From contig JBBPSI010000016.1 in NCBI GenBank assembly GCA_038093515.1, positions 124,001-188,000 on the forward strand: a stretch of DNA of 64,000 nucleotides, read 5' to 3'. Position 1 is the first letter of the stretch. Each line of letters opens with the position of its first letter. Origin of the DNA: Butyriboletus loyo. Its lineage: Eukaryota > Basidiomycota > Agaricomycetes > Boletales > Boletaceae. Position numbers and translations under genes: made by a program. A model generated the notes under the pieces. The model was not told the origin of the DNA and made no database searches. It saw nothing but the letters and a program-made list of their open reading frames with translations. Below are positions 47,863-59,277 of this stretch, piece after piece.

Positions 47863-50800
47863 ATGGCGACGGCACACATGACGAATGGCACACACTCTGT
47901 CCATACCCTCGTGCGCCTCCTCAAATCGTCCACCGACCCGCCCTTCACCCCAGGACCCTCTAAGATCGAGATAGCTTGTCTTGCTTGGTCAGATCCTTCT
48001 TTCGGCGCCGCGAATAAAGGTGAAATCATCGGGGAATGGATACTCGCCCTGCTCGGACAAGCAAAGAAAACGAGGCGAGAAAGGGGTGCAAATTCTGCCT
48101 CTGATCCTGTCGCAGATCCTAGGTATTGGACTTTGCTTTGCGGCGTGCTTACTGCCCCGCCTCCAACAGCCGCACGACCCATAAAGACTTGGCTCATTCC
48201 CTTGCTGAATCGATTACAACTCGACACAGTTGTCATCGAGTTGCTCGTTCTTCACACCTCGCAAGTACTTGCGCCAGCTCGGGCTACGCTCGCCGTCCTT
48301 TGGCCTTTGGCGGAGAAGAAAATCGGTGTTGATGCGCTAGCGGAGTGTCTCAGTGTTGTTTTCGACACTTGTACGGAGTGGGAGCGTGTAGACGATGATT
48401 TGGGCTGGATCTGTTCAGCTGTTGTCGGCGCATACAGGAACGCGCTGACAAATGCAGGGAACAAGAAAAAAGTGAGTGACTCGTCTTCAGTCGTCGGCGA
48501 ATTGCGGCCAGACTTTGGTAAATCGTGGATCTGAATATCTCTCCCGTGGGCATCCAGCTCTACAATTCATTTCTTACCACCCACCTTTCTTCTTGGCTTT
48601 GCACCATCTGCACCAATCCTCTTGTTAGTCCATCGTCTACAAAACAGCTCCAAGACAGTCTATATGCGGCAGGAACAGACACCCTCTTTTCTCTCGAGGC
48701 TCTCAAACAGCCACTCGACACACTGTTTGCTGCCTTGTCCTTGTCCTCGTCCCTCATTTCCTGGCTTCTGCCCGTCCTCCCGAAAGTCTTCACCTCTTTT
48801 CTAAGCGCGACGTACAGACATAGGTCTGGGCTCTTTGTCTCTGCATCTGGCACGATTGGCGGAAAAGAGGAAGTTAGGAAAAGGGGAATGGATTTCGTAG
48901 GAAGATGTTGGACCCTGATTTGGAGTTCTGCGGGCCTTCGAGAGGATTTTGAAGTGGAGAAATGGAAGTCCGTTATCGGTGTTTTTGGGATTGTAGAAAA
49001 AGAGCGCCTTTTCGTCGCTTACTCCATCCATGGTGCGACAAACGGCGAGTATGGAGGGGAGTTGGTTTTGAGCGAAGCGAGGGACAAAGCTGTTGAGGTC
49101 TTGGAAACCGTAGGTGCCTCTTCCAAAGGTAAGTTGGTTGCATGGTCTTCATTCCAAACCTAATGCATGTGAGCAGACTCTCAGGAAGAAGTGGTAGTTC
49201 TCTCTACGCAGCTTTTGGACGTGCTCGTTCGGATTGAATATGACTTGGTGGGATCTGTATTGGAGAGAATACTCCCCGCTTTAATCAATGTGAGTAGTCT
49301 CCGTATACTCCTGCGATTCCAAATCTGACTTTACTACTAGATTCCACCGCCACTATTCAACCTTATAACAATGTCAGCCTCAGACTTTCTTACCCACGTG
49401 CTCGAATACCACATCAAAACACGTACAGTACACACGTACGCTTTGGCTCTTCTGGGTGCTGTGGTTGCGAGCTACAATTCTTCCACCTCTTGGACATCCT
49501 CATCTCTGTCCACGAAGAGCACGTTCCCCCTTATATACATATACCACCTACCTGCTCTTGCGCGTGCCCTCCATACATCATTAACACCCACTCAGACTTC
49601 ACCTCTGGCAATTGCTGTACTTCAGGCAGTCGGAGATGCTTGGAGGGCTTTCAAGGATGCATCCCAAGAAGAGGAGAAGGCTATCAAAAAACGGAAGGTC
49701 ACTGAGGACATGGGTATGAGCGGATGCAAGACAAGATTAGTGCTGGCTCAGACTCGAGTGTTCTCTTACACGGGCCGTGTCGCGGGCACAATTCTCTCCA
49801 ATTTACCTGCAAATGCTTACACCAAGGACGGGGAATATTCTTTAGATCATTTATGGGGTGATGTTGGGAAGTTGGGGTGGACCGTTACTTGGGATTGTCT
49901 GAAGGAGGAGCTTGGAAAGCGCGGGGAACATGACACGGTGAATTGTAGAGACGGCAAGAAACGAAAGCATACGGTCGAAAGAGGTCCTGCCTCCGCATTG
50001 TGTCCTCATATTATGACATCTGCCGCCCTTCGATTTCTATACGACATCCGTGCTCGGGTGTCTTTTCCACTCGGGGATTCCGATCGGCTCGAAGACGCGC
50101 ATATAGGGACACTGTTGGATGTTGCGCGAGACGAGGCGTCGGATCCAGGGCTGGTCCTTGAAACTGTACGTGAGTTACCTGTCGTGCCTCTTGGCTTCCC
50201 TATCCCATCATTCATCCTCTCCTGCACCAGATTCGGACCCTCCTTTGGCATATCTGGTACACACATGACTGCGAATCCCAGAAACAGATGGAGACACAGC
50301 CAATCTTCAGTGTGATACTTGACATCCTCACCACTCGTCCCTTATCCGAATCAAAGTGGTCTGGGGTATCGGTCGCTCTCACCCGCGACAATTTGGGCCT
50401 CGCAATTCTGTATGTGCTGACGGATAGGTGGATCGACGTTCTCGAGTGAGTTAGAAAGTAGAGGGTGTAGGAGTGCCTTTCTTCTGACTCTTTGGTGTTT
50501 GATAGTGCGCTGGCCTCGACGGAAAATTTGGAGAGACTCGTTGCATTTCTCCTCTCCGTATCTCTTGATCTGTCGGATGAGGGTACTCGAGATAATTCTG
50601 ATGAAATTTCTCTGCAACGAGACCATGCTGTCATCACATTACGTGGTATTCTCCTCAATCTTCTCCGAAATGCGCAATTCTGGGAACTACATAACATCCG
50701 AGGTCCGTCACTCCGTCGACTAGCTCGATTTTATTCAAGTTTAAATTAACAGCCGTATTTCTGTCATCTGTACTGACCTTAACCGCACCACTCTCTTCTG

Positions 50801-53205
50801 ACTGTTTTCTCACCGCTGGAGTCAAGTCGCCTCCACCCACAACCGCCGCAGCTCAAACCGAGCTCGCTCTCGCGTGTAATGTATATAGACTCCTTCGTTA
50901 TGTGCCTCCGGAGTACTTCACGCGTCCTGTGCGCGCTGAACTGGTTAAGAGGGCTATGGCTGGAGACGTTCGAATCTGCACAGAGTTAGAGGGTGCGAAC
51001 AGGCAAAGAAGAAAGAGGGAGGAGATGGATGGAAGTAATGCAAGACTTCGGGGGAAACCTCATACGGAGGAAATGGGTGACGGGGTCCCAGCAGAGGTGT
51101 TAAAGAAATGGTCTCATCGACTGACGTTCGTTCGGGTCTTTTTGCAGCACATGGGGCAACTTCTGAATACACCCAGCCACACCGTGAGTGTTATATTCTT
51201 ACTCTGTGCTGTGCTCATGTAAAATATGTATGAAGACTTCTTTGGCTTTTGTCAACCATCTGCTTGGCTCTCCATCGTGCATATCTTCCCCTTCAAAGGC
51301 ACTCATAGGTGTCACTCTCGATTTGATCCAATTACATATTGTGTGCGTTCCAACCTTCTCTCTGTGTGTGTATTGACAATGATTTATGTCATAGGAACCT
51401 CCTGCGCTCACAGGAACCGGAGGCGGTAGCATCCATCACCAGCGCTATATCTACGCTTATAGCCGCTAGACCATTTACACAGCCGAACTCTCAGGAGACG
51501 TGGACGCATATCGTTGTTCAGTCAAGCGTCCTCAAGCTCATCGATCGTTTGACAGGTGACTTTGATCCCGCTAGGTATGGTTTCGTGTTAAACATAGCAT
51601 GTTATTGATACGATGGACACGCTACAGTCTGCCTGATCGGGTTAAACACGTGTTGAAAACACTTGTCGAGGCTCTGGAGTCTGCACTTTTACCACACCCA
51701 CGAAGATTCGTGGAAAGAGATGCCGCCGAGCTAGATCAGTTCTTCTCGAGTGAACGAGTCGACACATGGTCTTGTATATTGTCGCTGACACGGTGGCTAG
51801 GAATGAATTGTACGTTCAATAGGGGTTATCTAGTTATTGTTCCTGACTCTCTTCTAGCTCAAGCTGTTTCGACTCCGTTCGCACCGAAGTTGGCGACATT
51901 AATGATTCGTAGTGAAAATTCTGCTAGACCGGATTCCAAGATCTGCTCAAGCGTCCTCAGACTTCTGTTTGAGGAGCTCTGGTGTGTGCCTGATGTCTCG
52001 CATCGTGTCCACCTCGATGTCCTTGTCAGCTTCTATGCAGTCAATGGTGGCGACCGGGGTTCTGATGGTGCGTCATTTCTATTTCATGTTTTTATGTCCT
52101 TCTAACTCTATCTCAAAAGTCGAACATGTCATGGACGCTCACGTCGCACAAGCCTCGAAGAAAATGTCCGTCGAGGACTTTTCCCACCTACTAGATGTCC
52201 TGGCAGAAGGGATCGGAGGAAGCGGACTCCGAGTAGGACAGCGTGAACGCCTAATTCGTCTCGGTAAGGTCATGCTACATGACGCACCGCAAGGTAGATT
52301 TGATCCCAAAGTAAAGTTTGCATGTTACCGACAAACGTTCACAGGCACGCTAAGGGTCATTCAGAACTTTGCGACGCGCTGCTTCAATCTGTTCGTTGAC
52401 CGAGAGGAGATTTATGCAGGTTCATCACATCTAAAAATGCAATACCTGGAATTTATTGCGGGGCATTGTTCAGATCGGGTGCGCATTCCTTGGTGTGATT
52501 TTAGACTAGTCTGCTGACGTTGAATCACAGCCAGCGGCTGTTCGCTCCGTGGATCTCGGTAGCATATGGTCACTCCTTGATAAAATACTGTCTGGCTCTT
52601 CAGAGCACGACGCTACGACAGCGTTTCCTATTTTCCACCACATCGTCACTATCATTGGTGCACTCATTCGACTGCGGCGTGATCTTGTCGTGCACACCCT
52701 TCCTCACCTCAGCCTTGTTCTTCGCCAGTTGATCATGCTCAGCCGAAAAATACGACCCCAGCTCGGCGCGAAACAGAGCAAAATCGTCACAGACACGTTC
52801 CCGTCGTGGCTGTCTGCTTCTCGACCTTTATCCACGGATGAAGCCCGCGCTCTCGCTCGTCTGCTCACTTCGCTTACCACCAAAACGGTCCCAAGGACGT
52901 ACGCCTACGCGCACCCACCACCGACGTCCACCGAATCGCAGAAAGCAGAATCCCTCGCAAAGCCGTTTTCGAAACACGCGTCGTACGTCCTCGTCGCGTA
53001 CGTGGACGCGTTCAACGATCCATTGTGTATCATAAACGCAGAGATGAGGAGGGAACTCGAGCCTGGGCTGTTTGCTTTGTGTGAGATGGTAGGGGAGCAT
53101 AGTCGGGACGCTCTGATGGTGTCCGCGCTGGATTCGGGTGGGAAAACGATCATCAAGTCTCTTTGGAAGGAATACGAAAAACAACGGTACACGGGCAAGG
53201 GTTGA
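47863..53205 (+). CDS. URB2: Urb2/Npa2 family ribosome biogenesis protein
   Basis: A very large gene, about 1,500 residues over some 15 or more exons. The start at 47863 gives MATAHMTNGTHSVHTLVRLL. The protein is an alpha-helical, HEAT-like scaffold without enzyme motifs: KIEIACLAWSDPSFGAANKG, LLNRLQLDTVVIELLVLHT, FLTHVLEYHIKTRTVHTYAL. The C-terminal block matches the Urb2/Npa2 domain in character: FPIFHHIVTIIGALIRLRRD, LPHLSLVLRQLI, ARALARLLTSLTTKT, KHASYVLVAYVDAFNDP, LEPGLFALCEMVGEHSRDAL. Urb2 is a nucleolar component of pre-60S assembly. The C-terminal match is good; the middle is identified by position and lack of stops after splicing. Internal exon borders are the least certain in the window. 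Confidence 0.82.
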
Positions 53206-53473
53206 GATCACTTGTTGGCGGGGGACGTTTTATATCGATCCAAGAAATCTGTTATACGTTTGTCGAAACATCTGCGATTTCATGGCCCAGGTCGTGGAGG
53301 AGGCGTGAGGCGTAACTGTGCCGCGTGCGGGTACACTTCTACTCCATACTCTGCCGTCAGCATGAGTCATTTCTGTTCGCATCATCCTGTTTGCTGTGCG
53401 ATGGTATCCTAGCCGTCGAAGAGCACCAACATAATCCAGGTTTATTTGGGTTCTACCACACGGGAGCGTGTGT

Positions 53474-55091
53474 CTAGGTTGGTTTCGTAGCCTTGATATA
53501 TATATCCCGGAAGGGATTCCGCTTCTTGGGTGCCTGATCAGGCGTCCAGCCTGCTTTTGCCTTCTCTTCTTTCAACACCCTCATGAGGTCAAGAAAATCA
53601 TCGACTGCTTGGGGAGAGCTCTGGATATGCAGCACGATACGAGACCCGTTGAGCTTGATGGGTTTTTCAAGCGCGGCGGCACGCTCGACGACCTCCCAAT
53701 ACTCCACACCGATAGTAGATGGATCGTAAAACAACTGTGGGTATCAAACATCATTGTTCCAATCATAAAGTACAAATGTTAGATGACGCACTATGCAAGT
53801 TTCAGCGGGACTTAGGATCCCAACTCCGAGAGCTTCTAGACCCTGTTGCATGTGCTTGGCAAGCGCATGTACACGAGGAAGAAGAGGAAAATTGTGAGTG
53901 AGCGCATAAGCAGCGCAGCCGGCCATGTAACCCGTCTGTCGCATTCCGCCGCCAAAAAGCTTCCTGAACCACCGTGCCTTGGTGATGAAAGCCTTTGTGC
54001 CGACCAAACATGTCCCGATCGGCGCACCTGGGGGACAGTGATCAGCGCTTGATGCAGGTGGAAAAAAATAAGCATGGATGAGATCTTACCGACGCCCTTG
54101 GAAAGGCACAAGCTAACGGAGTCAAGGGGGTCACAGATTTCTTTCATGGACAGTCCGGTTTCGACAGCAACATGCCAGATTCGTGCTCCATCAAGGTGCA
54201 TGATGATGTCCCGAGCGTGCGCATTCTTTGAAATCTCTAATACATCCTTTTGAGGGATGATGGTCCCGTTGAGGGTGTTCTCCAGCGCGATGACCCGCGT
54301 GGGCGCGCTGAATAGAGTCAAGTTGAAGTGAGATTGGACTTCGGTCGATCCGGATGGAGGCCTTACACGTGCACGTCCGTGCCAGAGACGATGTGTGGCT
54401 CGATGTCTTCCCACGTCAGATGGTGACCTATCAGCTCAGCGATATGACTATCCCGTTCCGATGTCCTTGTCTTATCGGGACCCACCGTTCTCGGGGAAGA
54501 TAGGGATGGTGTTGGCTTGCGAGTGGAATGCAGCACCGCCGGCCTCCATTCTAACCTCATCATGAATGCACGAGAGAGTGCATGGGCGATCCCAAATACT
54601 CACCGATAGATATGGGCGCGAGCATCGGTGATGATGGAATGAGGTGGCTGCTGGAGGTGTGTCCGCAGAGCGACTTGATTGGACATCGTTCCAGAAGGAA
54701 GGAAGAGACCGGCTTCCTTCCCGGTTATCTTGGCGATGTGCGCCTCGAGGGCAACGGTGGATTGGTCAAAGTAGACATCGTCGCCAAGTGAAGCGCGGAG
54801 TGCATACTCGGTCATCTGTTTCGTTGGGACTGTTTAACTTGAATTCAGTTCATGTCCGTCGTTCGATTGATGCTGCATGCGCATCTACCTGTGATTGTGT
54901 CCGCTACCGCCGATGGACAGGCTTCGTTTCAATGACCAGATGGATATATTATTACGAGGGGACTTACAGAGAAAGGCTCTTGATACCTCTTGAAGCTTAA
55001 GTGCATTGTCAACCTCTTGATCCTTGGTGAGGATGTCGCACTTGACCTCGCCAAAGAGCTGGGCAAGTCTGGGACCTAGCACGGACGACAT
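53474..55091 (-). CDS. GLY1: Low-specificity L-threonine aldolase
   Basis: PLP enzyme cleaving threonine to glycine and acetaldehyde. The start at 55091 gives MSSVLGPRLAQLFGEV, then LKLQEVSRAFL. A 15-nt microexon (54889-54903) supplies SDTIT, and the next exon continues VPTKQMTEYALRASLGDDVY. Further: KITGKEAGLFLPSGTMSNQ, IITDARAHIYR joined to YEAGGAAFHSQ, HLTWEDIEPHIV, VIALENTLNGTIIP, IIMHLDGARIWHVAVETG (Asp of the PLP pocket), and DSVSLCLSKGVG joined to APIGT with the PLP lysine in LSKG. Then FITKARWFRKLFGGGMRQTG (typical RKxxGGGMRQ) and AAYAL. It ends at 53474. The N-terminal region before SRAFLSDT is longer and less typical than usual. Confidence 0.94.
54889..54903 (-). other. 15-nt microexon of threonine aldolase
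   Basis: Read on the minus strand as CGGACACAATCACAG, between introns of 64 nt (54904-54967) and 59 nt (54830-54888) with GT-AG borders. It keeps frame (2 + 12 + 1 nt) and encodes the SDTIT part of the conserved (R)SDTxTxPT motif. Confidence 0.8.
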
Positions 55092-55422
55092 GAGACGAAA
55101 CTGAACTGCGCCATGGTCGTGGCTCTCAGACGAATTTATATGCGTTCGTGGGCTGGGAGAGTGCTCACTTGCGGAACTCCGCGCTTGGTTTCATTATAAC
55201 CCGTCGTCATGCGTGCTGGTTTCGTGAAAAGAACATCATCTAAAAGTCGTATATGTAAACGAATGGGACCGCTCGATGCAACATGTATGGTAGATAACAA
55301 AAAAGAGTCCATGCTTCCCGCAACTCAGCGAAATATCGTCGATCGACATAAGATGCATATGAAGGCATAGCCTACATCTATTAAAAACCCCGTTCTTTCG
55401 CTCGTCGCTCCGCTACCTTCCA
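55092..55422. other. Intergenic, threonine aldolase promoter
   Basis: Promoter side of threonine aldolase and 3' UTR of the CBS-PB1 gene. No element recognised. Confidence 0.4.
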
Positions 55423-57741
55423 CTAATCGCGCGTCAGACGTGAGATGGTGAAAACACCGAGAATGACAACGGCGAGAGCGCCTATACTCGCAGGAAGTAA
55501 GAGATCCTTGGGGATACCCAACACGAGCTCCTGCTGCGGTGGTATAGGAGCCTGGGGAGGTGAGGCCATAACGGGTGGTTCTGGGACAACTTCTGGCTGC
55601 TCAGCCGCCTTCAACTTCTCTTGTGGGGGAGTTGTTATCTCCGCAGCTTTAGTTTCATTCTTGTCAGCACCAGCTTCCTCCCAGTGCTTACCACCTTGGA
55701 TGAACAATACGACACGATCCGAGCCCGCCGTACGTGCAATCTTGACGGCGTCAGCGATATCATTGTCGGTTGTGATCAGCACCGAGTCCCCATCTGCGTC
55801 CGTGTAAGACAATGTAAAGTCTGTCGGGTCGGGCTTATGGTCTGTATCACCGTCGTACGAGGTGAAGAACGGGTCGACGGTAAGCTTCCCGGATACTATC
55901 TCGCGGAGCGTCTCGACACTGTCGTGTCTTGCTTGGAAACGGTGCGTCCGACCGCTCGGTGTGCGGAACTTGAAAACATAGGTGCCATCATCGACGGCTA
56001 CGGTTGAGGCTGCGCCAGTAATGCTGGGGATATTATGTGCACCTTTCTTGCGCGGGTACGCATCAAGTACAGATTCATGGTCATCATCAACAACGGAAGC
56101 AGAGTCATTGGGATGGACTTCTGGGTAGGGTGACTGCTGAGTGCGGGAGAGGTTATGTACCGAGATAGAACGGGCATCCGTAGGAACGTGCGAGCCTGAT
56201 ACCATGGATTCGGTATCGTCGTGGCCGCCGATGGAATCGAAGAAACGACCCCACATTGGACCACCCTCTGTGTCGGCATTTTCGCCAGCTGCTTCAGCAC
56301 TCATTGTGTTCATCTACCACAAGTCAACACAGGAACGGGGCCGACTAACATCACATACCTGCTCGAGAGTGGCATATGTGAGCTTGAGTACATCAACGAT
56401 TGCCACCAGCCGTCCGTCGGCTTCGACAACAGGCAGATTGAGGTAGTGGCCATCTGGAGACAGATGCATCAGCGGAAGTTGGTCCGAGACTAATCGCACA
56501 TACTGTGCATTTTCTTGAGTGCGTCGTGCACAGTCATTGTTGGAGGTGCAGTATCGGGATGAGGAGTCATAACCCGAATGACGCTGCAGATGCCAGCATC
56601 CAGACCGGCAGCAATGACCCGGAGGACTATATCCTTGCTCGTAAATATGCCAGCGATCTTGGGATGTATGGTGTCGGACCCGGGGGTATTTTCCATGACG
56701 CAAACGGCTGTCACTCTGCGCTCTTTCATCAGTTTTGCAACTTCGCGAACGGTTGTTTTCGGGGTGACTGTAGCTGGTTGCGTGCGCGAGTCCATGATTG
56801 TGGTGAGATCGGGTAACGCAGTCTTTTCACGGAGGGCGTCGACGTATGCGAGCATAGCGGCTGCTTGAGGATTAGACGCTATGCCGGGGCCAAGCTCTGA
56901 CTGTACGCCGGCAAGAGCGGTGTAGAGTTTCTCGGATGCGGAGGAGCTACGTTCGACCTTGTTGAGGGCCTCGTGGAATACTTTGGTGATATCGAGCAAA
57001 CCGACGACATTTCCTTCCTCATTGCAGACAGGCTACCGGAGCACGAACATGAGATACATAAAATAAACGAGTCTGTTGACTGACCAAGTGACGGAAGTGT
57101 TTTTGAACCATGAGCTGGAGAGCTTCTGTTGCGCTGGTGGTGTCACGGGTGACCATGGGATTGCGGGTCATGATATGACTGACGGGTGTGGAGTGAGGCT
57201 CAAGACCCTCTGCAGTGACCTATTGGAGATGATCGGCGGGACTAGGGTGTAGAGAAGGACGGGGGACATACTCTGTATGCCAAGTCCTTGGCGGTGAATA
57301 TGCCGCTGAGGCCTTCGTCATCGTCGACGACGAGGACACAGTCGGTGCGCTTGGCCGCACACAGTTGACTGGCTTCTGCGACGGTGATGTTCTCCGGGAC
57401 GGTGAGTGCGGGACTGGGCTTGAGGGCGGCGACTGTTCCCTTGGCCACTGCCGGCTTTGGAGGACGTTTGGTGCGGCTGGGCTGGAAGGTGGTCGAGATG
57501 GTACGCTTTCGGGCAAGTTCGGATTCGATTTTCTTGCGGATTGCCTGGGGGAGATCAGAGGGGGGAAAGGGAGGAAGGAGAGACGGACCTCGTCGCGCTT
57601 TGACTGCTTCTTTCTCGTGTCGGGGAGGGAGGAGAGATGTGAGTGAGACATGGAGGGGAGTCTGTGGGGGATGGGAGAGGCGGAGCGGTCGAGGGGCCTG
57701 TTGGAAGGAGACGAGTGAGTCGGGACGGGTATGCGGGACAT
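55423..57741 (-). CDS. CBS and PB1 domain protein with C-terminal membrane anchor
   Basis: The start at 57741 gives MSRIPVPTHSSPSNRPLD, a Ser/Pro-rich start. Four CBS motifs make two Bateman modules: LTVPENITVAEASQLCA with VVDDDEGLSGIFTAKDLAYR; THSTP-type HIMTRNPMVTRDTTSATE with LVMQK-like LMVQKHFRHLPVCNEEG and VVGLLDITKVFHEAL; TVTPKTTVREVAKLMKER with AGIFTSKDIVLRVIAAG; and RVMTPHPDTAPPTMTVHDAL with YLNLPVVEADGRLVAIVDVL. A PB1 domain follows (YVFKFRTPSGRTHRFQARHD, FTLSYTDADGDSVLITTDND), then a Pro/Glu linker and a final hydrophobic helix LLLPASIGALAVVILGVFTI. CBS pairs bind adenine nucleotides and PB1 domains hetero-oligomerise. The order resembles fission yeast Mug70. The terminal helix suggests a tail-anchored protein. 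Confidence 0.9.
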
Positions 57742-57950
57742 TTAATGTTTTTTTTTTTCTGGCGGAAAGCAAAGTCTGACCTTCGTCTGATTTGAATCTT
57801 CCTCGCGTCGTCGCGGGCCGTCTCACACAACGAAAATCACCCGGAAATACTCCCTCGTTTGTGTACCCTTGTTTGTCAAAAACAAGATTAAGAAAATAAA
57901 AATTCAAAGACAAGAAAGTTCATAAACGAGCCAGCAAGTATCGTCTCGCT

Positions 57951-59127
57951 CTATTCCCTCCTCTGCTCAATCACACCGCTCCCCGCAAACTTGACCGTAA
58001 ACTCCCGCACCTTCTCCCACACCGTCCCGACGACAGGCGGTACAGCGGCGTTCCCCAGCACAGCCGAAAGACGACCGTCCGCAAACGAGACCGCGTAACG
58101 CGTAAACACCGACTGGTAGTATCGCTGGCGCAAAAAGTGTGCATAGACCAATGGTGCAACCAACGAGTTCCGGAACATAATAGCCCCAAACGCAACGCGT
58201 AAGAAGATCAACAGCTCCGTAAACGCCACCACACGCATCGCCGAGTCATAGTTGGCTGATGGGCAGACAACAGTCAGTCGCCAATCACACCTACATCACG
58301 CCACGTACATTTCACCCAGAGCTGCAAGCGCTTCGCAAGGGGGTGCGGTTGAGGAGGTCCTCCAGCGGAGGCAGGTGGTCCTGGCGGAAGGTACTGAGAC
58401 ATCAATGCCGTGCGTATGAACGTCAAAGCATGGAAGAGCGAAAACACAAAGTAGGGCGTCAACGCGACTATCCAACACGGCACCTCAGTAACAACGCTCG
58501 TCTTCCCACGCATACATCACTTACGTGCAACGGGCCTGGAGCTCCACCAGAAAAACGCGAGCAGTAAATATTGGACATTCTGTGCATCCATCTCAGCGCA
58601 TGTCGCCTTTTCGAGTCTGCGCACACACCTCGTCCATAGCTGCTTTTTGCACAAATGCCATGTTAAGTCGCTGAGCCTAGGGTACCAAGGGGTGAAAACC
58701 AAACACGTGTCAAACGGTACCCGTTCTCACCTTGAGCGATTTACTGCGAACACGCGGACATTGTCAGCAGAACGCCACGCTGCCACCACGCAAACTAGGC
58801 GCTACTCACTAGCACACGATTGCATAGCTAACGAGTGCACCCAAGAAACTCACTGCAGATACCAGTCAGACTCCACCCCGGCAAACCGAGCGAGAGCGTG
58901 GCATACCTTTGTACCACCACGCAGAGATGGTCGTCATGGTGATGCATGCAATAAAGTATCGCAATGCTGCCACTAAAAGTAAGAAATGACCGCCTGCCCA
59001 TACATAGTGCTGTACCCGCAACCCATACAAAGAGAGGCAGACAAGGTTCACGTCAGTTGAGAGCTGCGGAGAGAAAAGAGGAGACAGGGATCACCTGAGT
59101 CGTCGCCGTGAACGCTGCTGCGTGCAT
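57951..59127 (-). CDS. POM33: TMEM33/Pom33 family membrane protein
   Basis: Multi-pass protein of ER and nuclear envelope that supports nuclear pore distribution and reticulon networks. Exons read LSTDVNLVCLSLYGL, VWAGGHFLLLVAALRYFIAC (TM1), MTTISAWWYKV, SFLGALVSYAIVCY (TM2), KSLKAQRLNMAFVQKAAMD, ENVQYLLLAFFWWSSRPVAL (TM3), TPYFVFSLFHALTFIRTALM (TM4), KRLQLWVKANYDSAMRVVAF, TELLIFLRVAFGAIMFRNSL, YAHFLRQRYYQSVFTRYAVS and FTVKFAGSGVIEQRRE. The YDxAM and FLRxRY motifs are family-typical. The codon for the Tyr in VCYK and the KSLK residues come partly from a 13-nt microexon (58731-58743). The start at 59127 (MHAAAFTATTQ) requires a 31-nt first intron and is uncertain. Confidence 0.88.
58731..58743 (-). 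other. 13-nt microexon of the TMEM33-like gene
   Basis: TAAATCGCTCAAG on the minus strand, preceded by a TTCGCAG acceptor and followed by GTGAGA. It joins VC-Y to KSLK and on to AQRLNMAF in frame; skipping it shifts the frame. Confidence 0.75.
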
Positions 59128-59277
59128 TGGATTAGTGCAAGATAGAAGAGATAGAAATTTTGCTGTGAGCTGATGCGCAAGTCAGCTTATATTAGTGTTT
59201 GAACCGAGCCTTTTCCTGCTGGTGACTTTAGGGCAGGTGTACACGTAACCTGGTAGATTTATTGGATAGACTGATCA

